From Bacteroidota bacterium (GTDB taxonomy: Bacteria; Bacteroidota; Bacteroidia; AKYH767-A; JABDAW01), in the NCBI GenBank assembly GCA_023251595.1, contig JAHEYM010000070.1, forward strand, positions 1 through 12,393: a stretch of 12,393 bases of DNA, in the 5' to 3' direction. The position numbers were made by a program, and so were the translations under genes. The stretch's first letter is position 1. Each line of letters opens with the position of its first letter. The notes below the pieces were generated by a model. The model was not told the DNA's origin and searched no databases. It was given only the letters and a program-made list of their open reading frames with translations. Positions 1 to 6,660 of this stretch are shown piece after piece.

Positions 1-200
1 GGCAAGAATTATTTATTTCGGACGGGATTTCGTCAAAGCCGGCAAGAATTATTTATTTAGGACGGGATTTCGTCAAAACGGGCAAGAATTCGTCAAACCG
101 GACGGGATTTCGTCAAACCCGGCAAGAATTATTTATTTCGGACGGGATTACAGTAAAACGGGCAAGAATAATTTATTTCGGGCGAGAATTCCGAAATCCG
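1..200. repeat. Modular 20/40-bp tandem repeat array (truncated at window start)
   Basis: Five consecutive 40-bp units each consist of two related 20-bp halves. Half A starts GGCAAGAATT and usually continues ATTTATTTCG. Half B starts GACGGGATTT and usually continues CGTCAAA plus three variable bases. Halves begin at 1, 21, 41, 61 and so on to 181 without slippage. The half at 81-100 is a hybrid, with the A front (GGCAAGAATT) joined to the B tail (CGTCAAACCG), so the real module appears to be about 10 bp. The last half (181-200) is degenerate. A 40-bp period is not a multiple of three, so this is not a coding repeat. The array probably continues to the left of the window. The function is unknown; it could be a variable-number intergenic repeat. 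Confidence 0.9.
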
Positions 201-236
201 CGCGAAAACATGTTCAAAGTTATTTATTCTCCTAAA

Positions 237-244
237 TTGTTTTC
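237..244. repeat. Left 8-bp target-site duplication of hairpin element 1
   Basis: TTGTTTTC directly precedes the element and is repeated exactly at 704-711, directly after it. Perfect flanking direct repeats of this length are the usual footprint of a transposition event. Confidence 0.8.
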
Positions 245-703
245 GAGTCAGGAACAAAAGTTTGGGAGCAAGGCTGAGAACAAAAGAATGTGCTTCTTAT
301 TTTTACCAATAACTTTAATAAAAGCATGCCGTCCGGAAATCATCAGGGATCCTGCTTTTTATCGCATGTAAAGTATTTCAATTCTTGTATTTCTGCAACG
401 CGATCAAGCAGGATGACAAGTTCGCGTACTTTCGGGGATGGAGAGGGACGCGCGCTGCAAAGAATTCACGTACTTGAAGACTATAACGCGCGTCCCTCTC
501 CATCCCACTCTATTCCCATGATGAGAGTGGCATTGTCATCCTAACAAACGCGTTGTAGAGTAATGTGAGTTAGAAAAATGAAAATGCGTTTGGAAGGATC
601 CCTATCGTTTGCCGGACGGTAATCTCCTCTTAAGATTAGTCATTCGAAGTAAATGAAATGACCAGATTAAATCGACTCGCTCCCCAACTTTTGACGCTGA
701 CCC
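245..703 (+). mobile_element. MITE-like hairpin element, copy 1 (459 bp)
   Basis: A non-autonomous insertion with imperfect terminal inverted repeats of about 25 bp. The left end is GAGTCAGG...CAAAAGTTTGGGAGC (245-269). The right end is GCTCCCCAACTTTTG...CTGACCC (679-703). The element is almost a single nested palindrome: the terminal repeats, CCGTCCGG (329-336 with 612-619) and AGGATCCCT (345-353 with 595-603) all share one dyad centre near 474. GGATGACAA (411-419 with 533-541) and a perfect 20-bp central stem (435-454 with 487-506) are only slightly offset from it. It is flanked by the perfect 8-bp duplication TTGTTTTC. The 84-codon open frame inside (290-544) crosses both stem arms and resembles no transposase, so mobility would need an enzyme supplied in trans. 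The element at 8229-8684 is a diverged copy in the opposite orientation. GG-starting ends plus an 8-bp duplication are compatible with, for example, IS1595-type transposases, but that assignment is only a guess. Confidence 0.85.
435..506. repeat. Central stem-loop of hairpin element 1
   Basis: A perfect 20-bp inverted repeat. The left arm (435-454) starts GGGATGGAGAGGG and ends CGCGCG. The right arm is 487-506. They enclose a 32-base loop. The stem is GC-rich in an AT-rich setting and would be very stable as RNA or as extruded or single-stranded DNA. Neither side has a T-run, so it is not a standard intrinsic terminator. Confidence 0.85.
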
Positions 704-711
704 TTGTTTTC
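704..711. repeat. Right 8-bp target-site duplication of hairpin element 1
   Basis: TTGTTTTC, an exact copy of 237-244, begins directly after the CTGACCC terminus of the element. The stretch from 712 to 772 beyond it shows no gene or recognisable site. Confidence 0.8.
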
Positions 712-772
712 CCCATTTCCCTGCTTTTCTAAAATCGCGAAACCTTGACGGGCGCGGAGAAATATGTGGGGC

Positions 773-827
773 AACCCATCAACCCAACAACCCATCAACC
801 CATCAACCTATCAACCTATCAACCATC
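773..827. repeat. 8-bp microsatellite at the 3' end of priA
   Basis: Six full tandem copies of an 8-bp unit, AACCCATC and its variants AACCCAAC and AACCTATC, start at 773, 781, 789, 797, 805 and 813. A partial seventh follows at 821-827. The last partial copy overlaps the TGA stop codon of priA (826-828 on the minus strand). Similar ATCAACC-type runs occur in intergenic DNA of other Bacteroidota (general recollection). Slippage here could alter the priA 3' untranslated region but not the protein. Confidence 0.85.
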
Positions 828-3297
828 AATACGGATCAACATCAATGCTGATAACCACCGAGCGGTTTTCTTTTGTTGAACGGAATGAGGAAATCTTTTC
901 TCTGATCTTCTGTTTTGTTTCGTGGATGGAAACGCCATTCGGGATTTTAATTAATATATCGCGTAAAAAAAGATTTCTAATTCTGCTTACCAACGGTGGT
1001 TGTGGTCCCATCACATTTTCACCAAAAAGTTTTTTGAGATCGAATGCAAAATTTGCTGCCGCACTTTCGACTTCATGAATTTCTTTATGTTTTAATGTGA
1101 GAAGAATAAGTCGGCAATAGGGCGGATACATAAATCTTCTGCGCTCTGCAAATTCCTGTTCTGCCATTCTCGCGTAATCGTGTAAAACAACATGCTGAAT
1201 AATTGAGTGTGAAGGATTATATGTTTGAATAATTACCTTCCCCCTATTCTTTTTCCGCCCTGCCCTTCCACTCACTTGCGACATTAATTGATATGCTCTT
1301 TCGTAAGCCCTGAAATCGGGAAAATTCATTAAATTATCGGCATTTAATATTCCCACTGTACTCACATGATCGAAATCGAGTCCCTTCGTCACCATTTGCG
1401 TTCCGACTAAAATATCGATTTTCTGATCCTCGAAATCACCTAATATTTTATGATAAGAAAGTTTTGAATGTGTTGTATCTAAATCAAGTCTGCCGATTTT
1501 TGCATCGGGAAAAAAGACTGATAATTCGTCTTCAATTTTTTCGGTACCAAAACCTTTCATACGGATTGTTGCATCTCCACAAGCTAAACATTTTGTAGGC
1601 GGAGGTTGAGAGAATCCGCAATAATGACAACGCAACTGATCGGTCGCTTTATGATAGGTCAAACTCACATCACAATTTTTGCATCGCGGAATCCATGAGC
1701 AATGAGTACACTCTAACACGGGCGCATACCCACGTCTGTTTTGAAATAATATAATTTGTTCTTTATTATCGAGTGCGGTTTTAATTCCTTCAAGAAGTCG
1801 CGGAGAAAAATGCGATTTCATTAATTTTCGTTTCGTCGCATCTTTAATATCAATTATTTCGATTTCAGGCATTAATAATCCGCCGAAACGTTGGGTCATA
1901 TTCACCAAACCATATTTTCCCAATTTTGCATTACGATAACTTTCGAGTGAAGGCGTGGCAGAACCCAGCAGCACTTTTGCATGATGCATGGAAGCGAGCA
2001 CAACTGCTGCGTCCCGTGCGTTGTATCTTGGCGCGGGATCATATTGTTTAAATGAAGTATCGTGTTCTTCATCGACAATGATTAATCCTATATTGGTGAA
2101 GGGAAGAAATATTCCGGAACGGGCGGAAAGAATAATGGAGAAGGGTGCCGGTTTCAATAAATTCTGCCATACCTCAACACGCTCGTGACTCCCAAGTTTT
2201 GAATGATAAACCTGTACATCATTCCCGAAATGTTTTCTCAACCGATTAATAATCTGCGACGTCAATGCAATTTCAGGGAGTAAATACAAAACTTGTTTCC
2301 CCTGCGCAATCGTTTCTTCAATTAAGTGTATATATATCTCAGTCTTCCCCGATGAGGTAACGCCATGCATTAACACTTTATCATTTTCTTCAAACCATTT
2401 TTTTGTTTCCGCAATTCCAACGGTTTGAAAATCATTTAATATTTTCGGTGGAACAGGTGCAGCGAGTTCTGTCCAGAGACGATCTACTTCTTTTTCGGAG
2501 ATTTCGAGAATACCTTTTTTCGCTAATTCTGAAAGTAGTGAAGATGAAGCGCCTGAGAGTTTTAATAATTCATCCTGTTTAATATCTCTCCTTCCTTGCA
2601 AATCAATCCTGATTTTATGATATGCAACCAAGAGATCCGCCTGTTTCGGCGCCCTTTTGTCGAGCTTTTCGAACATCGTCTCAAACTCATCATCATCTTC
2701 GTAACGTTCTGCCAACTTCACCACTTTTATTTTCTTCGCTTTATATTTTTCATTCAGCTCTTCGCGCAATTCTACAACACCTTTGGAAATAAGTGACCGG
2801 ATGAGAGCGAAGACAGACTTCACCCCAACCAGTTTAGAAATTTCATCGGCACTTAATTCATCTTTTCCACGCAACGATTCTACAACCTGAAATTCATGAT
2901 CTGGTAATATCATTGAAGTTTCATCAAAATCCGGATTTAATGAAATCATCGTTTTGCTCTCAAGCTTCAAACCTCCCGGTAAAGCGGCATTCATCACTTC
3001 ACCCAAAAAGCACATATAATAATCGCACATCCATTCCCAGAAAGCAAATTGCTTTTCGGAAACAACAGGGATATCATCCAACACAGAAAGAATATATTTC
3101 GCTTCATAACCTACCGGTGGTTTTTCATTCACTTTACGAATAAGAGCTGTATATAATTTTTGTTTTCCAAACTGAACAACCACACGTTTCCCGACAGCAA
3201 CATCCGTATTCAGATCGAGTGGAACACGATATGAATATAGTTGCGGCAAAGGCAGTGGCAGCACCACATCGACGAAAAGAGTTTGAAGCAAATCCAT
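826..3297 (-). CDS. priA: Primosomal protein N' (replication restart helicase PriA)
   Basis: The 823-residue product is a full-length PriA, the 3'-to-5' superfamily 2 DNA helicase that recognises abandoned replication forks and starts primosome assembly and DnaB reloading in the cytoplasm. Residues about 1-110 form the PriA 3'-DNA-binding domain. Helicase motifs are all visible: Walker A GVTSSGKT (312-319), the DEEH box (409-412), GSATPS (445-450), TQMVTKGLDF (633-642) and QVSGRAGR (674-681). Eight cysteines at 530, 533, 539, 542, 557, 560, 570 and 573 make the paired zinc-binding insert typical of PriA. The C-terminal domain runs to the end, and its ...DVDPY tail is a normal family ending. 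The length is usual for Bacteroidota PriA. The ATG lies 2 bp beyond the stop of the upstream M28 peptidase gene, so the two are probably co-transcribed and perhaps translationally coupled. No frame damage was seen. Confidence 0.97.
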   Translation of the reverse strand: MDLLQTLFVDVVLPLPLPQLYSYRVPLDLNTDVAVGKRVVVQFGKQKLYTALIRKVNEKPPVGYEAKYILSVLDDIPVVSEKQFAFWEWMCDYYMCFLGEVMNAALPGGLKLESKTMISLNPDFDETSMILPDHEFQVVESLRGKDELSADEISKLVGVKSVFALIRSLISKGVVELREELNEKYKAKKIKVVKLAERYEDDDEFETMFEKLDKRAPKQADLLVAYHKIRIDLQGRRDIKQDELLKLSGASSSLLSELAKKGILEISEKEVDRLWTELAAPVPPKILNDFQTVGIAETKKWFEENDKVLMHGVTSSGKTEIYIHLIEETIAQGKQVLYLLPEIALTSQIINRLRKHFGNDVQVYHSKLGSHERVEVWQNLLKPAPFSIILSARSGIFLPFTNIGLIIVDEEHDTSFKQYDPAPRYNARDAAVVLASMHHAKVLLGSATPSLESYRNAKLGKYGLVNMTQRFGGLLMPEIEIIDIKDATKRKLMKSHFSPRLLEGIKTALDNKEQIILFQNRRGYAPVLECTHCSWIPRCKNCDVSLTYHKATDQLRCHYCGFSQPPPTKCLACGDATIRMKGFGTEKIEDELSVFFPDAKIGRLDLDTTHSKLSYHKILGDFEDQKIDILVGTQMVTKGLDFDHVSTVGILNADNLMNFPDFRAYERAYQLMSQVSGRAGRKKNRGKVIIQTYNPSHSIIQHVVLHDYARMAEQEFAERRRFMYPPYCRLILLTLKHKEIHEVESAAANFAFDLKKLFGENVMGPQPPLVSRIRNLFLRDILIKIPNGVSIHETKQKIREKISSFRSTKENRSVVISIDVDPY

Positions 3298-3299
3298 AA

Positions 3300-5054
3300 T
3301 TAATCCGTCACAATAAATCGACAGGTTTTCATTACTCCTAAATCGCTAGTCAGTGTGCAAAAATATGTGCCGGGATTCAGAGAATGATTCGTATATAATA
3401 ACTCATTTCTCCCATTATGTCCGTTCACTAAAACTTTATCAATTTCTCTGCCTGCAATATCAGAAATGATGAGTGTTAAATCTGAAGATTGTGCAGCGTT
3501 CAATTCAAATATAATTTTTGTTGAAGCTCTGAATGGATTCGGATAAATCCACATTCCCCCAACCGATTTTGGTGAAAGAGAATTTATGGCTGCGGGACCT
3601 TCACCAAGCGAATGTGCAAATTTTTCGATGGTGAAAACACTTTCAATCCCATTGGTATCGACAGACGAAACACTTATATAATAAATTGAATCTAAATGAA
3701 TATTCGGAATCCGGAAAGGAAGCGTGTCGTTATATCTATATAGAAGATCGAGATTATAATTTTGCGGTGGTCGACGAACACTCACCACATATTGCGGATA
3801 TTGGGTCTGGGAAGTTAACACCACTGTGAGTCCTGTCGTATCATTCACCAAATTAAATGTCGGCGTCTCGGGACCAATTCCTGCCATCGAAGCGGTCACT
3901 CCATTAATCACTGTATTTCTCGCGAGATAATTAAAGTCAACATAAAAACTATCGAGCAATAAATCACCGTTCGTGTCGACACCCAGAATATCGCGATGCG
4001 TGTGTTGTCTATCTGTATAGGTAGAATCTGCAGGATTTCCATTCCCGTGTTCATTCTCAGCTGTATATCTGACCGCAGTGAAACCCGCGGCACGAAATGG
4101 AATATGATCTCCCCCCCTGCCCGTCCTGTCCTCAGCAGCATAAATCTGAAAATCCATAGGAACAGTTGCAAGCGGCAACACTTCTTCACGATATTGCAAC
4201 TGCGAAAATCTTGCATACGCTTTGTGCGGAGAAGTATATCCACCCTGACAAAAAACCCGAACTGCTGTACTATCAATATCATCTAACCCGGGACAACTTG
4301 GTGGCGACGATGTATTTCCGCAAATAATTCCGCCGACGATATCATTATTCTGAACCGATTTAATTAATATATTATTTGCAGTACAATATGATGCAAATGC
4401 AGTGGCACCAAAGAGCCCCTGTTCTTCACCAATCGTTAATAAAAAAACAATTGTGTGATGAAATGAATATGCCGACATAGTTCGTGCGAGCTCCAGTACC
4501 AGTGCGCATCCGCTGCCATTATCTTCCATTCCTTCGGCTAAACAAAGCGTGTCGCAATTATCTTCGCAGCGGCTATCTAAGTGGGCTTCTATAATAATAA
4601 TTGATTTCGAAGAAGTATCAATTGCAGGTAAAACTGCGAAAGTATTTCTGTGTTGATTGCTTCCGCAAATCGAATCATCGAACTGTATATATGCAGGGAG
4701 AAGCCGATTCTGGTTTGCAGCAGAAAATTCCTGAAATTTGGAATATGCCCAGCGACGTGCCGCACCAATTCCGGTCGAAACAGAAATTGTATCAGAACCC
4801 GTATTTCTATTATGAAAAGATGCAAGTCTGACGAGATATTGATGCAGAGAATCGGGATTCACATTTCCGATAATTCCCTGAACGATCAGAGCCGGTTGAA
4901 TAATTATATTTCCCGGTAAAAATTGATTTGGATTGTATTGTCCTTTTAAAACTGATGCTACCAACGAATCGTTACAAACAATATTTGTTTGAGCAGAAAT
5001 AAAATGTGCAATTAAAATAAATGAAAGAAATAATATACTATATTTATTTTTCAT
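3300..5054 (-). CDS. Secreted M28-family zinc metallopeptidase with T9SS sorting domain
   Basis: A 584-residue predicted exported aminopeptidase-like protein. The chosen ATG (5052-5054) gives a clean signal peptide, MKNKYSILFLSFILIAHFISA. The frame stays open upstream to 5135, but that start would overlap pfkA and spoil the signal peptide. The M28 catalytic domain spans roughly residues 60-380. Likely two-zinc ligands and catalytic residues are H158 and D160 (AHLDS), D178 in GMEDNGSG, E210/E211 in TIGEEQGLFG, D238 in NNDIVGG, and a histidine around 351-353 (QHTHRD). GGDHIPF (314-320) matches the family. Residues about 393-480 look like a fibronectin type III domain. A type A sorting domain begins at YPNPF (504-508) and runs to the end, so T9SS export and surface anchoring or release are expected. 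The cluster order is pfkA, this gene, priA, with gaps of 40 and 2 bp. Substrate specificity cannot be read from the sequence. Confidence 0.93.
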   Translation of the reverse strand: MKNKYSILFLSFILIAHFISAQTNIVCNDSLVASVLKGQYNPNQFLPGNIIIQPALIVQGIIGNVNPDSLHQYLVRLASFHNRNTGSDTISVSTGIGAARRWAYSKFQEFSAANQNRLLPAYIQFDDSICGSNQHRNTFAVLPAIDTSSKSIIIIEAHLDSRCEDNCDTLCLAEGMEDNGSGCALVLELARTMSAYSFHHTIVFLLTIGEEQGLFGATAFASYCTANNILIKSVQNNDIVGGIICGNTSSPPSCPGLDDIDSTAVRVFCQGGYTSPHKAYARFSQLQYREEVLPLATVPMDFQIYAAEDRTGRGGDHIPFRAAGFTAVRYTAENEHGNGNPADSTYTDRQHTHRDILGVDTNGDLLLDSFYVDFNYLARNTVINGVTASMAGIGPETPTFNLVNDTTGLTVVLTSQTQYPQYVVSVRRPPQNYNLDLLYRYNDTLPFRIPNIHLDSIYYISVSSVDTNGIESVFTIEKFAHSLGEGPAAINSLSPKSVGGMWIYPNPFRASTKIIFELNAAQSSDLTLIISDIAGREIDKVLVNGHNGRNELLYTNHSLNPGTYFCTLTSDLGVMKTCRFIVTD

Positions 5055-5094
5055 GTTGAAGCGAAATCGGTTGTAAATATAGAAAATCAATTTT

Positions 5095-6075
5095 TTAAAC
5101 AGAAACAATATCCGGAATACGAATAAGCGCCGCATCGACCGGTAAGTGCTGTTTCACTGCATTTTTGAAGGGGGTGAAGACAATTTTGTCATTCACAATC
5201 CCAAGCATCTGATGCTTTTGACCTGACAATACCGCCTCCACAGCCGCGATTCCAAGACGGGTTGCACGAACTCTGTCCATCGCCGTCGGACTACCACCTC
5301 TTTGAATATGACCGAGAATGCAAACACGTGCTTCGTACTGCGTAAATCTCTCCTTCACTTTCCTCGCAATCTCAAACGCACCGCCCGTTTCATCACCTTC
5401 GGCAACGATGATAATACAAGAAGATTTTTTCCTGTTCCAACCCGATTCGAGGGTATTAATGAGTTTTTCCAAAAGCGTTTCAGTTTCAGGAATCAAAATC
5501 GATTCTGCCCCCGAAGCAATCCCGCTATAAATAGCAATCTGTCCGGCATCGCGCCCCATTACTTCCACAAAAAAGAGACGATCGTGAGAATCTGCCGTGT
5601 CGCGAATCTTGTCAACCGCCTGCACCACCGTGTTAATCGCAGTATCGTAGCCGATCGTAAAATCTGTTCCCGACAGGTCATTATCAATCGTTGCGGGGAT
5701 TCCGATAAACGGAATTTCTGAATAATTTTTGAACTCTTCTGCGCCTTTGAAAGTGCCATCACCACCAATAGCAACTACCGCATCGATGTTGTTTTTAGCT
5801 ATATGATCAGCTGCTTTTTTCATCCCGATTTCCGTAAGAAAATCTTTGCTACGCGCGGTTTTCAGGATCGTACCGCCATGTTGAATAATATTACTGACAG
5901 ACCTTGAGTCCATTCGAATGAAACTCCCGTTAATCATTCCTTCATAGCCGCGGAGAATACCTGAAACATCCAATTTATTATAGATCGCAGTACGTACTAT
6001 AGCACGAATGGCGGCATTCATTCCGGGAGCATCACCACCGGAGGTAAAAAGTGCAATTTTTCTGATCTCGTTCAT
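5095..6075 (-). CDS. pfkA: ATP-dependent 6-phosphofructokinase
   Basis: The 326-residue enzyme phosphorylates fructose 6-phosphate to fructose 1,6-bisphosphate, the committed step of glycolysis in the cytoplasm. Diagnostic motifs are TSGGDAPGMN (11-20, nucleotide binding), GGDGT (104-108), PATIDND (127-133, with catalytic Asp131), MGRDAG (173-178, substrate binding) and RGGSPTAMDR (259-268). The glycine after GGD, where pyrophosphate-dependent enzymes have aspartate, points to ATP as donor. The length fits the bacterial ATP-PFK family. A GTG two codons upstream (6079-6081) is an alternative start. AAGGA lies 4 nt before that GTG and 10 nt before the ATG, so the start is uncertain by two residues; I chose ATG. 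It is the first gene of the minus-strand cluster leading to the M28 peptidase and priA. A weak promoter-like TAACTTGG lies just upstream. Confidence 0.96.
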   Translation of the reverse strand: MNEIRKIALFTSGGDAPGMNAAIRAIVRTAIYNKLDVSGILRGYEGMINGSFIRMDSRSVSNIIQHGGTILKTARSKDFLTEIGMKKAADHIAKNNIDAVVAIGGDGTFKGAEEFKNYSEIPFIGIPATIDNDLSGTDFTIGYDTAINTVVQAVDKIRDTADSHDRLFFVEVMGRDAGQIAIYSGIASGAESILIPETETLLEKLINTLESGWNRKKSSCIIIVAEGDETGGAFEIARKVKERFTQYEARVCILGHIQRGGSPTAMDRVRATRLGIAAVEAVLSGQKHQMLGIVNDKIVFTPFKNAVKQHLPVDAALIRIPDIVSV

Positions 6076-6220
6076 CTTCACACGTATTCCTTACAGGGCA
6101 CCAAGTTACACAATCCGAATGAGATCATCAATAATGCAAATCAGACTTGAAACAATAAGGATACTTTAAATCAGTAAGTCTCAGATTTAGCTTAAATTTG
6201 CATAACAAACAAAAAATCGT

Positions 6221-6647
6221 AATTAGAACGCTGATGACGCTGATTGAGCTGATTTTCACCGATAATATTAATTGTATTACTTGAACAAAGTTTCGATATA
6301 ACTTAATAAGAAATAACAGCAAACTGAAGAGTGGAAAAATTAACTACAGAGTTATTCACAGAGAAGATTATGGAGGCAAATAAAATAACAGAACATATCC
6401 AAAACTATCAAAATGTAAAAATGGTTTACCAAAAACTTCAATGTATCATCTTTAAAAAATGGAATTAAACACCTTCCTAAATTACCACGGTAGCAGAACT
6501 AAATTTCAGTGTCTGATAAACTCAGTGTAACTCTGTGAAATTAACTCAGTGTAACTCTGTGGTTAAAAAGATGTCGCCAACAAACCATTAAATAGAGGAA
6601 ATAAATCATATTTAATCTGCCAAATCAGCGTCATCTGCGTTCCAATT
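6221..6647. repeat. Nested inverted-repeat relic between pfkA and the next gene
   Basis: This fills most of the 585-bp gap between divergent genes. The outer arms are 34 bp, at 6221-6254 (AATTAGAACGCTGATGACGC...) and 6614-6647, matching at 29 of 34 positions as an inverted repeat. Inside, TAACTACAGAGTTATTCACA (6341-6360) is inverse to the ACTCTGTG-containing sequences near 6521-6566. The sequences resemble dispersed 'CGCTGATGACGCTGATT' and 'CCACAGAGTTACACTGAG' repeats recalled from many environmental bacterial genomes. No convincing flanking target duplication was found. The right arm ends 13 bp before the ATG of the 6661 gene, so it supplies that gene's leader. The rest of the gap (6076-6220) shows no gene. 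Confidence 0.7.
6520..6561. repeat. Short direct repeat (24-bp period)
   Basis: ACTCAGTGTAACTCTGTG occurs at 6520-6537 and again at 6544-6561, exactly 24 bp apart. Both copies are inverse to the CAGAG-rich left inner arm at 6341-6363. It is part of the decayed repeat cluster upstream of the 6661 gene. Confidence 0.75.
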
Positions 6648-6660
6648 TAAAAAACTCAAA

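Noticed and set aside
1..200. CRISPR array
   Set aside because: There are no unique spacers between constant repeats; the whole 40-bp unit is repeated and both halves are related. No cas genes are present.
435..506. Central hairpin of element 1 as an intrinsic terminator for priA
   Set aside because: It has no T-run on either strand, lies about 320 bp past the priA stop, and belongs to an inserted element. Any effect on transcript ends would be secondary.
290..544. 84-codon plus-strand frame inside hairpin element 1
   Set aside because: It crosses both arms of the central palindrome, has no homology-like motif and is not kept in copy 2. It is a by-product of the inverted repeat.
3908..4282. 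124-codon minus-strand frame within the M28 peptidase gene
   Set aside because: It is in another frame of a well-supported gene with intact catalytic motifs, so it is a shadow frame.
5055..5135. Upstream start for the M28 peptidase at 5135
   Set aside because: It would overlap the end of pfkA and place 27 residues before a perfect signal peptide. The ATG at 5054 is far better.
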